From NCBI GenBank assembly GCA_902772945.1, contig CACYCU010000099.1, positions 1-12,293 of the forward strand: a DNA stretch of 12,293 nt, written 5' to 3'. Source of the DNA: an uncultured bacterium. GTDB lineage: Bacteria > Cyanobacteriota > Vampirovibrionia > Gastranaerophilales > Gastranaerophilaceae. The notes beneath the pieces were generated by a model that had not been told where the DNA came from, made no database searches, and was given only the letters and a program-made list of their open reading frames with translations. How positions within the stretch are numbered: the first letter of the stretch is position 1; every line of letters starts with the position of its first letter. This document shows positions 6,579 to 12,293 of the stretch, in pieces. A program made the translations under genes and the position numbers.

Positions 6579-7870
6579 TAGATAATTTAAGACAAATATT
6601 TTCATTTTTAAATGACAGCTGTAATGCTCAAAGTATTACAGCTGTTCTTGAGGAAGTGTTTCCTCTAAATGCTATATACATCTATGATTCTACTACGGAT
6701 TCTTTAAGAGACTTCTCTAAAAGCTGGATGTTTATTAAATCAAAAGAGTTAAACAGCATTTTTCGACAATTCGGTGTACAAAAGTATATTAAGGGTAAAA
6801 TAAAATCGTATTATGCTCTTTTTAATAACAATCAAATTATTGGAATGCTTGAGTTTAGTGAACATTTGCACAGCAGATTGTTAGATTTTTTAGAATTGGC
6901 AAGTTTTTGTATATCATTAAAAATACAAAACTTGATTTTGGCAGAGAGAATGCAAAAAAATATAGATTTTCATGATTCAATGAAAAATATTGCCAAAATA
7001 ATTGAAACTCAGTACGAAATAAATTATATAGTTCCAATTATTGGCGAAATGGTTGACAAGTTTGTATCCGATCACCTTGTATATGTCTTCATAAATAACG
7101 AGCTTGTCTGGCCTTCGGCTTGTAAAGACGAAAAAATCTTTGAATTAATAAAACTATTGAATAACAAGTCTGAATATATTCTTACTCCTGATAAAAAAAT
7201 AGGTTTATTTCCACTTATTAGCGAAAACAAACTTTTAGGTTGTATAGTTACAAAAAGTACCGATAATGTATTGAGTGAAAAAGAAATAGAATATTTGGAA
7301 CAGTTGTCATCTCAGGCAGCAACAACAATAAACAGAGCAAATGTATATGCAGAAATTTTAAAACACGCAACTTTAGATGCTTTGACCGGTTTCTATAACA
7401 GAAGACAGTTGGAAGAACGTATTAAACAAGAAATTTCCGGTGCAAAAAGACAAAAAAGGAATCTCTGTGCAATTATGACAGATATCGATTTCTTTAAATC
7501 CGTAAATGATACTTATGGTCACGCTGTCGGAGATTTAGTTTTAAAAACAGTATCCCATGTAATTCGAGGACAGCTAAGAGAATATGATGTTGCCGGAAGA
7601 TACGGAGGAGAAGAATTTGTAATTTTATTACCTTATACAAAGCTTGAAGAAGCAAAAATGGTTGCAGAGCGTTTGCGGAGTGCTGTTGAACATAAAAGGA
7701 TTGATATTTCAAAATTAAATTCAGAAAAAGAAAATATTAGTGTTACAATAAGTTTAGGAGTTGCACAATATTCTCCGAATGAGACAGATTTAATAATAAA
7801 TGCCGATAAAGCTTTATACAAGGCAAAAGAAACAGGTCGTAATAAGGTAGTTATTAATGAAAACATATAA
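6575..7870 (+). CDS. GAF-GGDEF diguanylate cyclase
   Basis: Makes the second messenger c-di-GMP from two GTP. No signal peptide or membrane helix is seen, so it should be cytosolic. Residues about 20-125 form a first, GAF-like sensory region, and about 135-255 a clearer GAF domain. A helical linker follows (EYLEQLSSQAATTINRANVYAEIL), then the GGDEF domain (about 265-428). That domain opens with LDALTGFYNRRQLEE and contains DIDFFKSVNDTYGH with metal ligand D303. The active site is GGEEF at 344-348. An R-E-Y-D inhibitory (I) site lies at 335-338, five residues upstream. Both sites are intact, so an active, product-inhibited enzyme is expected. The start is the ATG inside the ATGA overlap with yebC; only a weak AGAAG precedes it, so translation probably depends on re-initiation. 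The 3' end overlaps tsaE by 14 nt. The GAF ligand is unknown. Confidence 0.93.
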   Translation: MIDNLRQIFSFLNDSCNAQSITAVLEEVFPLNAIYIYDSTTDSLRDFSKSWMFIKSKELNSIFRQFGVQKYIKGKIKSYYALFNNNQIIGMLEFSEHLHSRLLDFLELASFCISLKIQNLILAERMQKNIDFHDSMKNIAKIIETQYEINYIVPIIGEMVDKFVSDHLVYVFINNELVWPSACKDEKIFELIKLLNNKSEYILTPDKKIGLFPLISENKLLGCIVTKSTDNVLSEKEIEYLEQLSSQAATTINRANVYAEILKHATLDALTGFYNRRQLEERIKQEISGAKRQKRNLCAIMTDIDFFKSVNDTYGHAVGDLVLKTVSHVIRGQLREYDVAGRYGGEEFVILLPYTKLEEAKMVAERLRSAVEHKRIDISKLNSEKENISVTISLGVAQYSPNETDLIINADKALYKAKETGRNKVVINENI

Positions 7871-8330
7871 ACAAATTTGCAAAACATTGGAAGATACAAA
7901 AAAATTGGCAAAAAGATTTGCTAATTTGATAAAAGAGGGTTGTTTTATAAACTTGTACGGTGAAATAGGAGCAGGAAAAACCGCATTTGTAAAATTGGTT
8001 GCAGAAGCTCTTGATGTACATGAAAAGGTTACAAGTCCAAGTTTTGTTATTTTAAACGAATATCATACCGGAACTATTCCAATTTATCACTTTGATTTAT
8101 ACAGATTGGAAAATGAAGGTATAAAGACAATATATGATGAATTAAGAGAATATTCGGAAGGAAAACAGGTAACTTTTGTCGAGTGGGCTGAGTTTAATCA
8201 GGATGAAGCTCCTTTTAATCATATAAAAATAAATGTTACTTACGCTGATGATGATTCAAGAATATATGAATTTATTTCGGTTGGTCAAGATGATATAGTA
8301 GAGGGTTTAAATGATAACATTAGCTTTTGA
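7857..8330 (+). CDS. tsaE: tRNA t6A biosynthesis ATPase TsaE
   Basis: A 157-aa cytoplasmic ATPase of the TsaBDE complex, which transfers threonylcarbamoyl to A37 of ANN-decoding tRNAs. TsaE binds the TsaB-TsaD dimer and powers turnover. Seen: Walker A GEIGAGKT at 35-42, the family switch motif TSPSF at 59-63, the Walker B-like HFDLYRL at 78-84 and FVEWAE at 107-112. The length is normal. The ATG lies inside the end of the diguanylate cyclase gene and has its own AAGG site nine bases upstream. The 3' end overlaps tsaB by 20 nt. Neither tsaD nor tsaC is in the window. Confidence 0.96.
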   Translation: MKTYKQICKTLEDTKKLAKRFANLIKEGCFINLYGEIGAGKTAFVKLVAEALDVHEKVTSPSFVILNEYHTGTIPIYHFDLYRLENEGIKTIYDELREYSEGKQVTFVEWAEFNQDEAPFNHIKINVTYADDDSRIYEFISVGQDDIVEGLNDNISF

Positions 8331-8916
8331 TACTTGTTTGGATAAGATGTATGCTGTACTCAGAAAAGACGGAACAACTTTATCATCAAAGGTTGTAGAA
8401 AACCATGACAACAAATACCATTCTGCATATCTGATATCAACACTAAAAGAAATAATGAAAGAAAATGAAATTGAACCCAAAGATATAGATTTGATAGGTG
8501 TGAATATCGGTCCGGGAAGTTTTACCGGAATAAGAGCCTGTGTAACAGTTGCCAGAGTGATGGCGCAGCAATTGAATTGTAAGGCAATCGGCATATCTTC
8601 GTTAGAAATTCTTTCAAACGCTTTAGAAAATAATTGTATTGTTGCACTTGATGCAAGAAAAAACAGTGCTTATTTATATTTAGACGGTGAAATAAAAGGT
8701 GCAGTTTCTCTTGATAAAGTAAAAGAGCTTTCAGAAAAATATGAGGTATTAACAGATGATAAATTGCAGCCGTTATTGGGCGGCAAATCTTATCAACAAA
8801 TGAGTTTACCTTTGGGTGAAATTTTGGCTAAACTTGCAGAAAAAAAATCGGTTAATGATGAATGCAATTGGCGATTACTAAAACCTCTATATATTCAACC
8901 GCCACCTATGGGATAG
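8311..8916 (+). CDS. tsaB: tRNA t6A biosynthesis scaffold protein TsaB
   Basis: A 201-aa ASKHA-fold protein that dimerises with the catalytic TsaD in t6A37 synthesis. It is somewhat shorter than enteric TsaB. Seen: an N-terminal strand LAFDTCLDKMYAVL (phosphate-1-like), a degenerate HSAYL (37-41) where the family has an HS-x-x-L pattern, and the diagnostic GVNIGPGSFTGIRACVTVA around 63-81. ALDARKNSAYLYL marks the second half, and the C-terminus is PLYIQPPPMG. The start has a strong GAGGG site five bases upstream, embedded in tsaE. It closes the overlapping yebC-cyclase-tsaE-tsaB run; a 30-nt gap with no visible terminator leads to the next gene. No rimI fusion is present. Confidence 0.95.
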   Translation: MITLAFDTCLDKMYAVLRKDGTTLSSKVVENHDNKYHSAYLISTLKEIMKENEIEPKDIDLIGVNIGPGSFTGIRACVTVARVMAQQLNCKAIGISSLEILSNALENNCIVALDARKNSAYLYLDGEIKGAVSLDKVKELSEKYEVLTDDKLQPLLGGKSYQQMSLPLGEILAKLAEKKSVNDECNWRLLKPLYIQPPPMG

Positions 8917-8946
8917 AGTGTTATATTTTTTTTAAATCAGGGAATA

Positions 8947-9912
8947 ATGTATTTGGTTATGGATAAAAAAATCGTAAAAACCGAAAATATTACATTCCGA
9001 TGCAAAGAAATACCCCTGACAAGAAAAGAATTAAAAAATCTACTGAACTATCATATTCCTTGTATGTGCTGTGGTATGGAAATGCTGCATCCTGATATTT
9101 ATACTGAGTTGTTAGAAAATCCTCTTTTATCATTGAATGCACCTGATGTCATAAAAGTTTTGGAGCCTTTTGAAAACATTATGCATCCTGTAGAGCGTCA
9201 AGTTTTCAATATGTTTAAGAGCTTGGCTGTTAAATATCCTGATAAAAATTTTCAACAATTGCTCGTTATGAAAAAACAGGTTCACGAATTAGCATTAGTA
9301 AAAATACAAAGTTCTATATTCAATAAAATAAGTTTTTACAGGCGGATTTTACCTAAAAAAACAGCACGAGCATTGAGAAAATTAATTATAAAAACAAACG
9401 ATATTATATTTGATCCTGAACCGCATAAACCGTTTTCCAGAAGAATATTTATTCATAAGTTAAAACAAATAGTATCGCATATAGAAAACGCAAGGATTAA
9501 AGAAGAAATTATTACAATAGCAAGACGTTTGCCAAGATCAAGCGATGAAGTTTGTGCTTTTGTTGTAAAAAATGCAAGAAAAAGTCCAAAAATAATCGCA
9601 CTCAATCTTGTGCATCCTTCAGTCGGAACCTTTGAACATTTGCTGCCCAAATGTTTTAAAGGTCAAAACAACTCTTTGAATTTTGCATTGGAATGTACTT
9701 ATTGTAATAATTCCAGACATCATTATCCGATAGCTGTCCAAATTGAAGAAAATCCATATATGCCTGATAATGCGCAAATTCATTTTGACAAATTAATCTC
9801 TCTATGTAAAAAGAAACTTTGCAAAAAAGAATATGTAGAAAATCTATCAGCCACATTAAATGAGCTATCTGAAGGTATTATAGATGTTGATATTAAGAAT
9901 TTATACAAATAA
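8947..9912 (+). CDS. HNH-like protein with split zinc motif, paralog 1
   Basis: A 321-aa protein of a family I do not recognise. Seen: a zinc-knuckle-like CMCCG at 39-43, a long helical region, and a C-terminal HNH-like block. That block has E230-H231, P234-K235, G239, N241, N245, E249, Cys250-x-x-Cys253 and N254. The order 'EH..P....N...N....C..CN' is that of ββα-metal (HNH) nucleases, where a CxxC pair upstream normally completes the zinc site. Here the pairs are about 190 residues apart. Conserved with its neighbour are ENIMHPVE (76-83), YPDK, FSRRIF, and the LPRSSDE...AFVVKNARKS stretch before EH. ATG 8947 is preceded by AGGGA at tight spacing (3 nt); ATG 8959 is a possible alternative. 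It may be read from the tsaB operon 30 nt upstream. Nuclease activity is inferred, not shown. Confidence 0.75.
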   Translation: MYLVMDKKIVKTENITFRCKEIPLTRKELKNLLNYHIPCMCCGMEMLHPDIYTELLENPLLSLNAPDVIKVLEPFENIMHPVERQVFNMFKSLAVKYPDKNFQQLLVMKKQVHELALVKIQSSIFNKISFYRRILPKKTARALRKLIIKTNDIIFDPEPHKPFSRRIFIHKLKQIVSHIENARIKEEIITIARRLPRSSDEVCAFVVKNARKSPKIIALNLVHPSVGTFEHLLPKCFKGQNNSLNFALECTYCNNSRHHYPIAVQIEENPYMPDNAQIHFDKLISLCKKKLCKKEYVENLSATLNELSEGIIDVDIKNLYK

Positions 9913-9955
9913 TAAAAAATGACGCAAAAATTTTTATTACGTGTTTTAATGTAGT

Positions 9956-11170
9956 ATGAGAATTGGTGCGGTAACAAATTTATTATTTTTTCCAAAAGTT
10001 AATTATAGGAGTAATCTGCAAAATTATAGGCTTGCTCCGTTGGGTTATGATACTTTTGAAAGAACTACGTTTACCGGAGAAAAAAGCCCGGAAGACGTAA
10101 ATCCCTCAAGAAAAATTTTTGACTCTCTGCCTCAAGATCAACTTACTTGTCCTTGTTGCGGAAGGGTTATGATTCCGCCTTCTGAAATAGAAACTTTAAG
10201 GAATTCTCATGCATTTAATTGTTCCGCATCTGAGGCAATAGATATATTGAAAAAGTATGAAAATAACATGCATTCTGTTGAAAAAGAAATATACCATATG
10301 CTTAAAGCTGAAGCAAAAAAAGATCCTGATAAAACCTTAAAAGAAATTTTAAATAAAAGGAAACCGCAATATGAACTTCAACTCATGCAAACTCAATTCG
10401 GTATTTTTTCATTAATTGAAAAAGCCAGCGAAAATATTGATGAAGATAAAAAAGAAAAAATTAAAGAGTTAATTGAAAATGAAAAAATAAAAATTGAAAA
10501 CGGTAATAACGAATTTAGAAGAAAATATTTCGTAAAACAGTTTGAGAAAATTTTTGAAGACAGCGATGATACTGCTGTCAAAGAACATTTAATAAGACTT
10601 GCAAAACAATTACCTACAGCATATGACAATAAAAACGCATTTATTGTAAAATACGCATCCCGTTCTTCTGAAGAAATTGGTGTAAGGCTTTTGAGCTATT
10701 CTATGCGAACTATAGAGCATGTAAAACCTAAAAATAAATCAGGTGAGAATCATATATTTAATTATATTCCTGAATGTATGAGGTGCAACAGTTTCAGATC
10801 TGACAGACCAATGATTCAGCAGCTGGAAGAATATCCGGAGATGTTTGCAAATTCTCAAAATCTTATGGATACAATGATTGGTTTTGCAAATAAAGGAAAG
10901 TTAAGTAAATGGTATATAATAAAAATACAAGAGAGAATATTTGAAGAATCAGACGGTGTATTAAAATTAGATATATCTGAACTTAATATGACACCAAAAA
11001 TGAAAAAAGAATATGATAAGCTGACACAACGAGAAGATAAGATTGTAAAAGAACAAGAAAAATTAAAAAAGAAAACAAAAAAAGAAATAAAAAAAGAAAA
11101 ATTAAAATCTGTACATATCCAAAAAACAAAAGCAAAAAAATCTGTAGAAAAAAAAACAAAAAGAAAATAA
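9956..11170 (+). CDS. HNH-like protein with split zinc motif, paralog 2, Lys-rich tail
   Basis: A 404-aa homolog of the preceding gene. It adds an N-terminal extension (1-60, containing YDTFERTTFTGEK) and a very basic C-terminal tail (about 355-404, mostly Lys/Glu then Lys/Arg) that paralog 1 lacks. Shared core: CPCCG at 65-69, ENNMHSVE (102-109), DPDK, FRRKYFVKQFEKI, LPTAYDNKNAFIVKYASRS, and the HNH-like block. That block has E254-H255, P258-K259, G263, N265, N269, E273, Cys274-x-x-Cys277, N278 and R281. It aligns with paralog 1 without gaps, and the knuckle-to-EH distance is 186 against 188 residues. The middle is strongly helical and charged, possibly coiled coil. The Lys tail suggests nucleic-acid binding (inference). 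No Shine-Dalgarno precedes the ATG, and an in-frame TAA at 9947 excludes a longer start. Function unknown. Confidence 0.77.
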   Translation: MRIGAVTNLLFFPKVNYRSNLQNYRLAPLGYDTFERTTFTGEKSPEDVNPSRKIFDSLPQDQLTCPCCGRVMIPPSEIETLRNSHAFNCSASEAIDILKKYENNMHSVEKEIYHMLKAEAKKDPDKTLKEILNKRKPQYELQLMQTQFGIFSLIEKASENIDEDKKEKIKELIENEKIKIENGNNEFRRKYFVKQFEKIFEDSDDTAVKEHLIRLAKQLPTAYDNKNAFIVKYASRSSEEIGVRLLSYSMRTIEHVKPKNKSGENHIFNYIPECMRCNSFRSDRPMIQQLEEYPEMFANSQNLMDTMIGFANKGKLSKWYIIKIQERIFEESDGVLKLDISELNMTPKMKKEYDKLTQREDKIVKEQEKLKKKTKKEIKKEKLKSVHIQKTKAKKSVEKKTKRK

Positions 11171-11259
11171 TTGTAAAAATATCTTAACAAACAAAGAAAA
11201 ATATTAAATTTTTATCAAATTTGTTCCGATACATATTCATATAGAAAAGGATATGAAAT
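11171..11259 (+). other. AT-rich spacer without a clear promoter
   Basis: An 89-nt gap between the second HNH-like gene and the next ORF. It contains an AT-only inverted repeat (AAAAAT and ATTTTT around 11199-11212) that lacks the GC stem of an intrinsic terminator. An AAAGG ribosome site lies at 11246-11250. I see no convincing -35/-10 pair. Confidence 0.4.
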
Positions 11260-11556
11260 ATGGCAGACACAGGAGCATCATTTAACAGACCTTACAAACC
11301 TTTTGGTATGAATGTAAAAGTTCCCGAAATAGGAGAACATACTTTAAAGCACACTAAAGAGGCACTTAATAATATAGTAAAATCGCCGGCAGAACCGCTT
11401 TTTCAATTTTTAGAAGAAAATGAAGAAGTGTTTAACGGTGACTTGAATTATAAAATTAACAAGCTATTTGCTCAAAGTTTTACCATAGGTTCTGCTATGC
11501 GTATGGAAGATGAAAAAACAAACGGTATGCCTTCATCTTTTGATATGCATTTCTAA
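11260..11556 (+). CDS. Small unknown 98-aa protein
   Basis: Family not recognised. It is a hydrophilic protein with no signal peptide, membrane segment or cysteine. The N-terminal quarter is Gly/Pro-containing and probably disordered (MADTGASFNRPYKPFGMN). A helical centre follows (HTLKHTKEALNNIVKSPAEPLFQFLEENEEVF), then a Met-rich C-terminus (SAMRMEDEKTNGMPSSFDMHF). The ATG has AAAGG nine bases upstream, and codon use matches the surrounding genes, which supports a real gene despite its size. It ends 25 nt before the secreted protease gene, which has its own ribosome site, so the two are probably co-transcribed. Whether it assists or restrains the protease is open; unlike the protease it carries no export signal. 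Confidence 0.65.
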   Translation: MADTGASFNRPYKPFGMNVKVPEIGEHTLKHTKEALNNIVKSPAEPLFQFLEENEEVFNGDLNYKINKLFAQSFTIGSAMRMEDEKTNGMPSSFDMHF

Positions 11557-11581
11557 AAATTAAAAAGTAGAGGTAGAGAGT

Positions 11582-12106
11582 ATGAAAAAATTTTTAGTAT
11601 TATTGTGCACTTTTTTAATTACATCAATGAGCGCATTATGTGTTCATCTTGACCCTGTAAAATGGTATACAATGCCGTTGAATGTTTATATTCCGGCACA
11701 TCCTAAAGCTCCGCTTATGCAAAAAGCTTTTTTGGATTTAGAAAATAATAGCGGAAATACCGTAAAATTCAGATTTTTAAAAGAACAAGCAAAAAACAGG
11801 GCTCATATATCTGTCTCTTTTGTTCCAAAGTGCAATCACGATAATGCGGTAGGAGTGACATATCAAAATACAAGAAATTATGCGTATCAAAAAAACACTA
11901 TAAAAATTGGTTTGTTAAACCCATCTAACAACAGAGCATATTCAGATAAACAATTGTATGTGATAATGCTGCATGAAGCGGGACATTCTATAGGACTGGA
12001 ACATTCAATGTACCCAAGAGATATTATGTTCCATTCTATTAATGAAAACCAAGCGCTGCTTACAGATAATGACAAAAAACAAATAAAAATGTTATACGGA
12101 TATTAA
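11582..12106 (+). CDS. Secreted matrixin-like zinc metalloprotease
   Basis: A 174-aa exported protein of the metzincin/matrixin group. An N-terminal signal peptide covers about residues 1-20 (KKFLVLLCTFLITSMSA). Cys20 is in a poor lipobox context (SALC), so signal peptidase I processing is more likely than lipidation. The zinc site HEAGHSIGLEH lies at 131-141 with His131, 135 and 141 as ligands and Glu132 as catalytic base. S142 follows, and Met149 in DIMF is the Met-turn. WYTMPLNVYIP near the N-terminus is the typical first strand. There is no pro-domain or PRCGxPD cysteine switch, and the whole protein is essentially one minimal catalytic domain, suggesting that activity is restrained by export or a partner. 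Its target is unknown. The AGAGGTAGAGAG stretch before ATG fixes the start. Confidence 0.88.
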   Translation: MKKFLVLLCTFLITSMSALCVHLDPVKWYTMPLNVYIPAHPKAPLMQKAFLDLENNSGNTVKFRFLKEQAKNRAHISVSFVPKCNHDNAVGVTYQNTRNYAYQKNTIKIGLLNPSNNRAYSDKQLYVIMLHEAGHSIGLEHSMYPRDIMFHSINENQALLTDNDKKQIKMLYGY

Positions 12107-12134
12107 AAAGCTTTTATGATTTTTATTTTTGAGT

Positions 12135-12140
12135 TATAAT
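12135..12140 (+). promoter_or_regulatory. -10 box of a probable pnp promoter
   Basis: A perfect TATAAT is found in the gap after the protease gene. The upstream region (TTTTATG around 12112-12118) matches a -35 box only poorly. Start of transcription near 12147 would give a leader of about 75 nt before the pnp ATG. Confidence 0.45.
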
Positions 12141-12170
12141 TTTCCTGAACATATGGAAGTGTATAAAAAT

Positions 12171-12208
12171 GCGCGAGTGCGCAAGTTCGCAAAGTGTTCA
12201 AAGCGAAC
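12171..12208 (+). promoter_or_regulatory. Structured leader of pnp, possible autoregulatory hairpin
   Basis: A locally GC-rich patch in AT-rich surroundings. It contains GTTCGC (12185-12190) and its exact reverse complement GCGAAC (12203-12208) with a 12-nt loop. Overlapping alternative stems also exist: GCGC/GCGC at 12171-12182, and TGCG/CGCA at 12178-12191. It lies just upstream of the AAAGG site of pnp. In enteric bacteria pnp is autoregulated through a leader hairpin; the analogy is inferred. Confidence 0.4.
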
Positions 12209-12222
12209 AAGAAAGGAAAATT

Positions 12223-12293
12223 ATGACAATACCGGAAACTAAGAAGTTTGAAATTGAAATCGGCGGTAAAACGGTTACCGTTGAAACCGGAAA
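12223..12293 (+). CDS. pnp: Polynucleotide phosphorylase, N-terminal fragment (partial)
   Basis: Only the first 23 codons lie in the window. The peptide KKFEIEIGGKTVTVETG has the typical PNPase opening: Phe, an alternating acidic/hydrophobic strand, GG-(K/R), then VETG as in the first RNase PH domain. PNPase is a phosphorolytic 3'-5' exoribonuclease of the RNA degradosome. The ATG follows AAAGG seven bases upstream. The assignment rests on this short motif and the structured leader before it; other proteins starting this way are unlikely but not excluded. Confidence 0.75.
   Translation, partial: MTIPETKKFEIEIGGKTVTVETG

Noticed and set aside
10005..10020. AGGAG followed by CTG inside the second HNH-like gene, as an alternative start
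   Set aside because: CTG starts are rare and AGGAG arises from the Arg-Ser codons; the upstream ATG reading remains simpler, although it lacks a ribosome site.
8947..11170. Idea that the HNH-like pair is a phage or restriction-defence island
   Set aside because: No methyltransferase, integrase, transposase, phage structural gene or base-composition shift is visible on either side; the neighbours are housekeeping genes.
10855..11190. Phe-rich minus-strand open frame opposite the tail of the second HNH-like gene
   Set aside because: It is simply the complement of the Lys-rich AAA/AAG tail, which reads as Phe; no start signal.
11640..11645. Lipobox at Cys20 of the metalloprotease
   Set aside because: The context SALC lacks the small residue (Gly/Ala/Ser) required just before the cysteine, so a lipoprotein is unlikely.

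Overview
The window is AT-rich bacterial chromosome using the standard code; TGA is a real stop, for example at the end of yebC. No mobile-element, phage, tRNA, rRNA or CRISPR signature is visible. The mix of genes points to an anaerobic gut-type bacterium: a membrane pyrophosphatase with a signal-like N-terminus, a stand-alone GltA-type oxidoreductase, and several families I do not recognise. My best guess is the non-photosynthetic Cyanobacteriota (Gastranaerophilales/Melainabacteria). This is an inference from style and context, with no marker gene to prove it.

Left half, minus strand (about 1-5687). From upstream to downstream there are three transcription units. (1) A GltA/GltD-like FeS-FAD-NADPH oxidoreductase (5687-4323), then a two-TM protein with a PH-like tail (4313-3783), then a secreted protein carrying three copies of an 'I-x-I-x-x-G-T/A-x-F' beta motif (3790-2957). 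(2) A pair of small, mutually similar unknown proteins (2859-2368 and 2360-1908). (3) hppA, a proton-pumping membrane pyrophosphatase cut by the left window edge (1809-1). Recognisable -10 boxes lie in front of each unit.

Right half, plus strand (5829-12293). A divergent promoter region (5688-5828) leads into a tightly overlapping run: yebC, a GAF-GGDEF diguanylate cyclase, tsaE and tsaB, with overlaps of 4, 14 and 20 nt. YebC acts on translation and TsaE/TsaB make the t6A37 modification of ANN-decoding tRNAs, so a c-di-GMP enzyme is translationally coupled to translation-quality genes. Two tandem paralogs follow (8947-9912 and 9956-11170), the most unusual content of the window. Each has a Cys-x-Cys-Cys-Gly knuckle near its N-terminus and, almost exactly the same distance later (186-188 residues), a gapless HNH-nuclease-like segment (E-H...P-K...G-x-N...N...E-C-x-x-C-N). 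A roughly 180-residue helical segment sits between the two halves of the presumed zinc site.

The right end holds a 98-residue unknown protein, a secreted matrixin-type zinc protease without a visible propeptide (11582-12106), and the first 23 codons of pnp (polynucleotide phosphorylase). The pnp start is preceded by its own TATAAT box and a structured, locally GC-rich leader.
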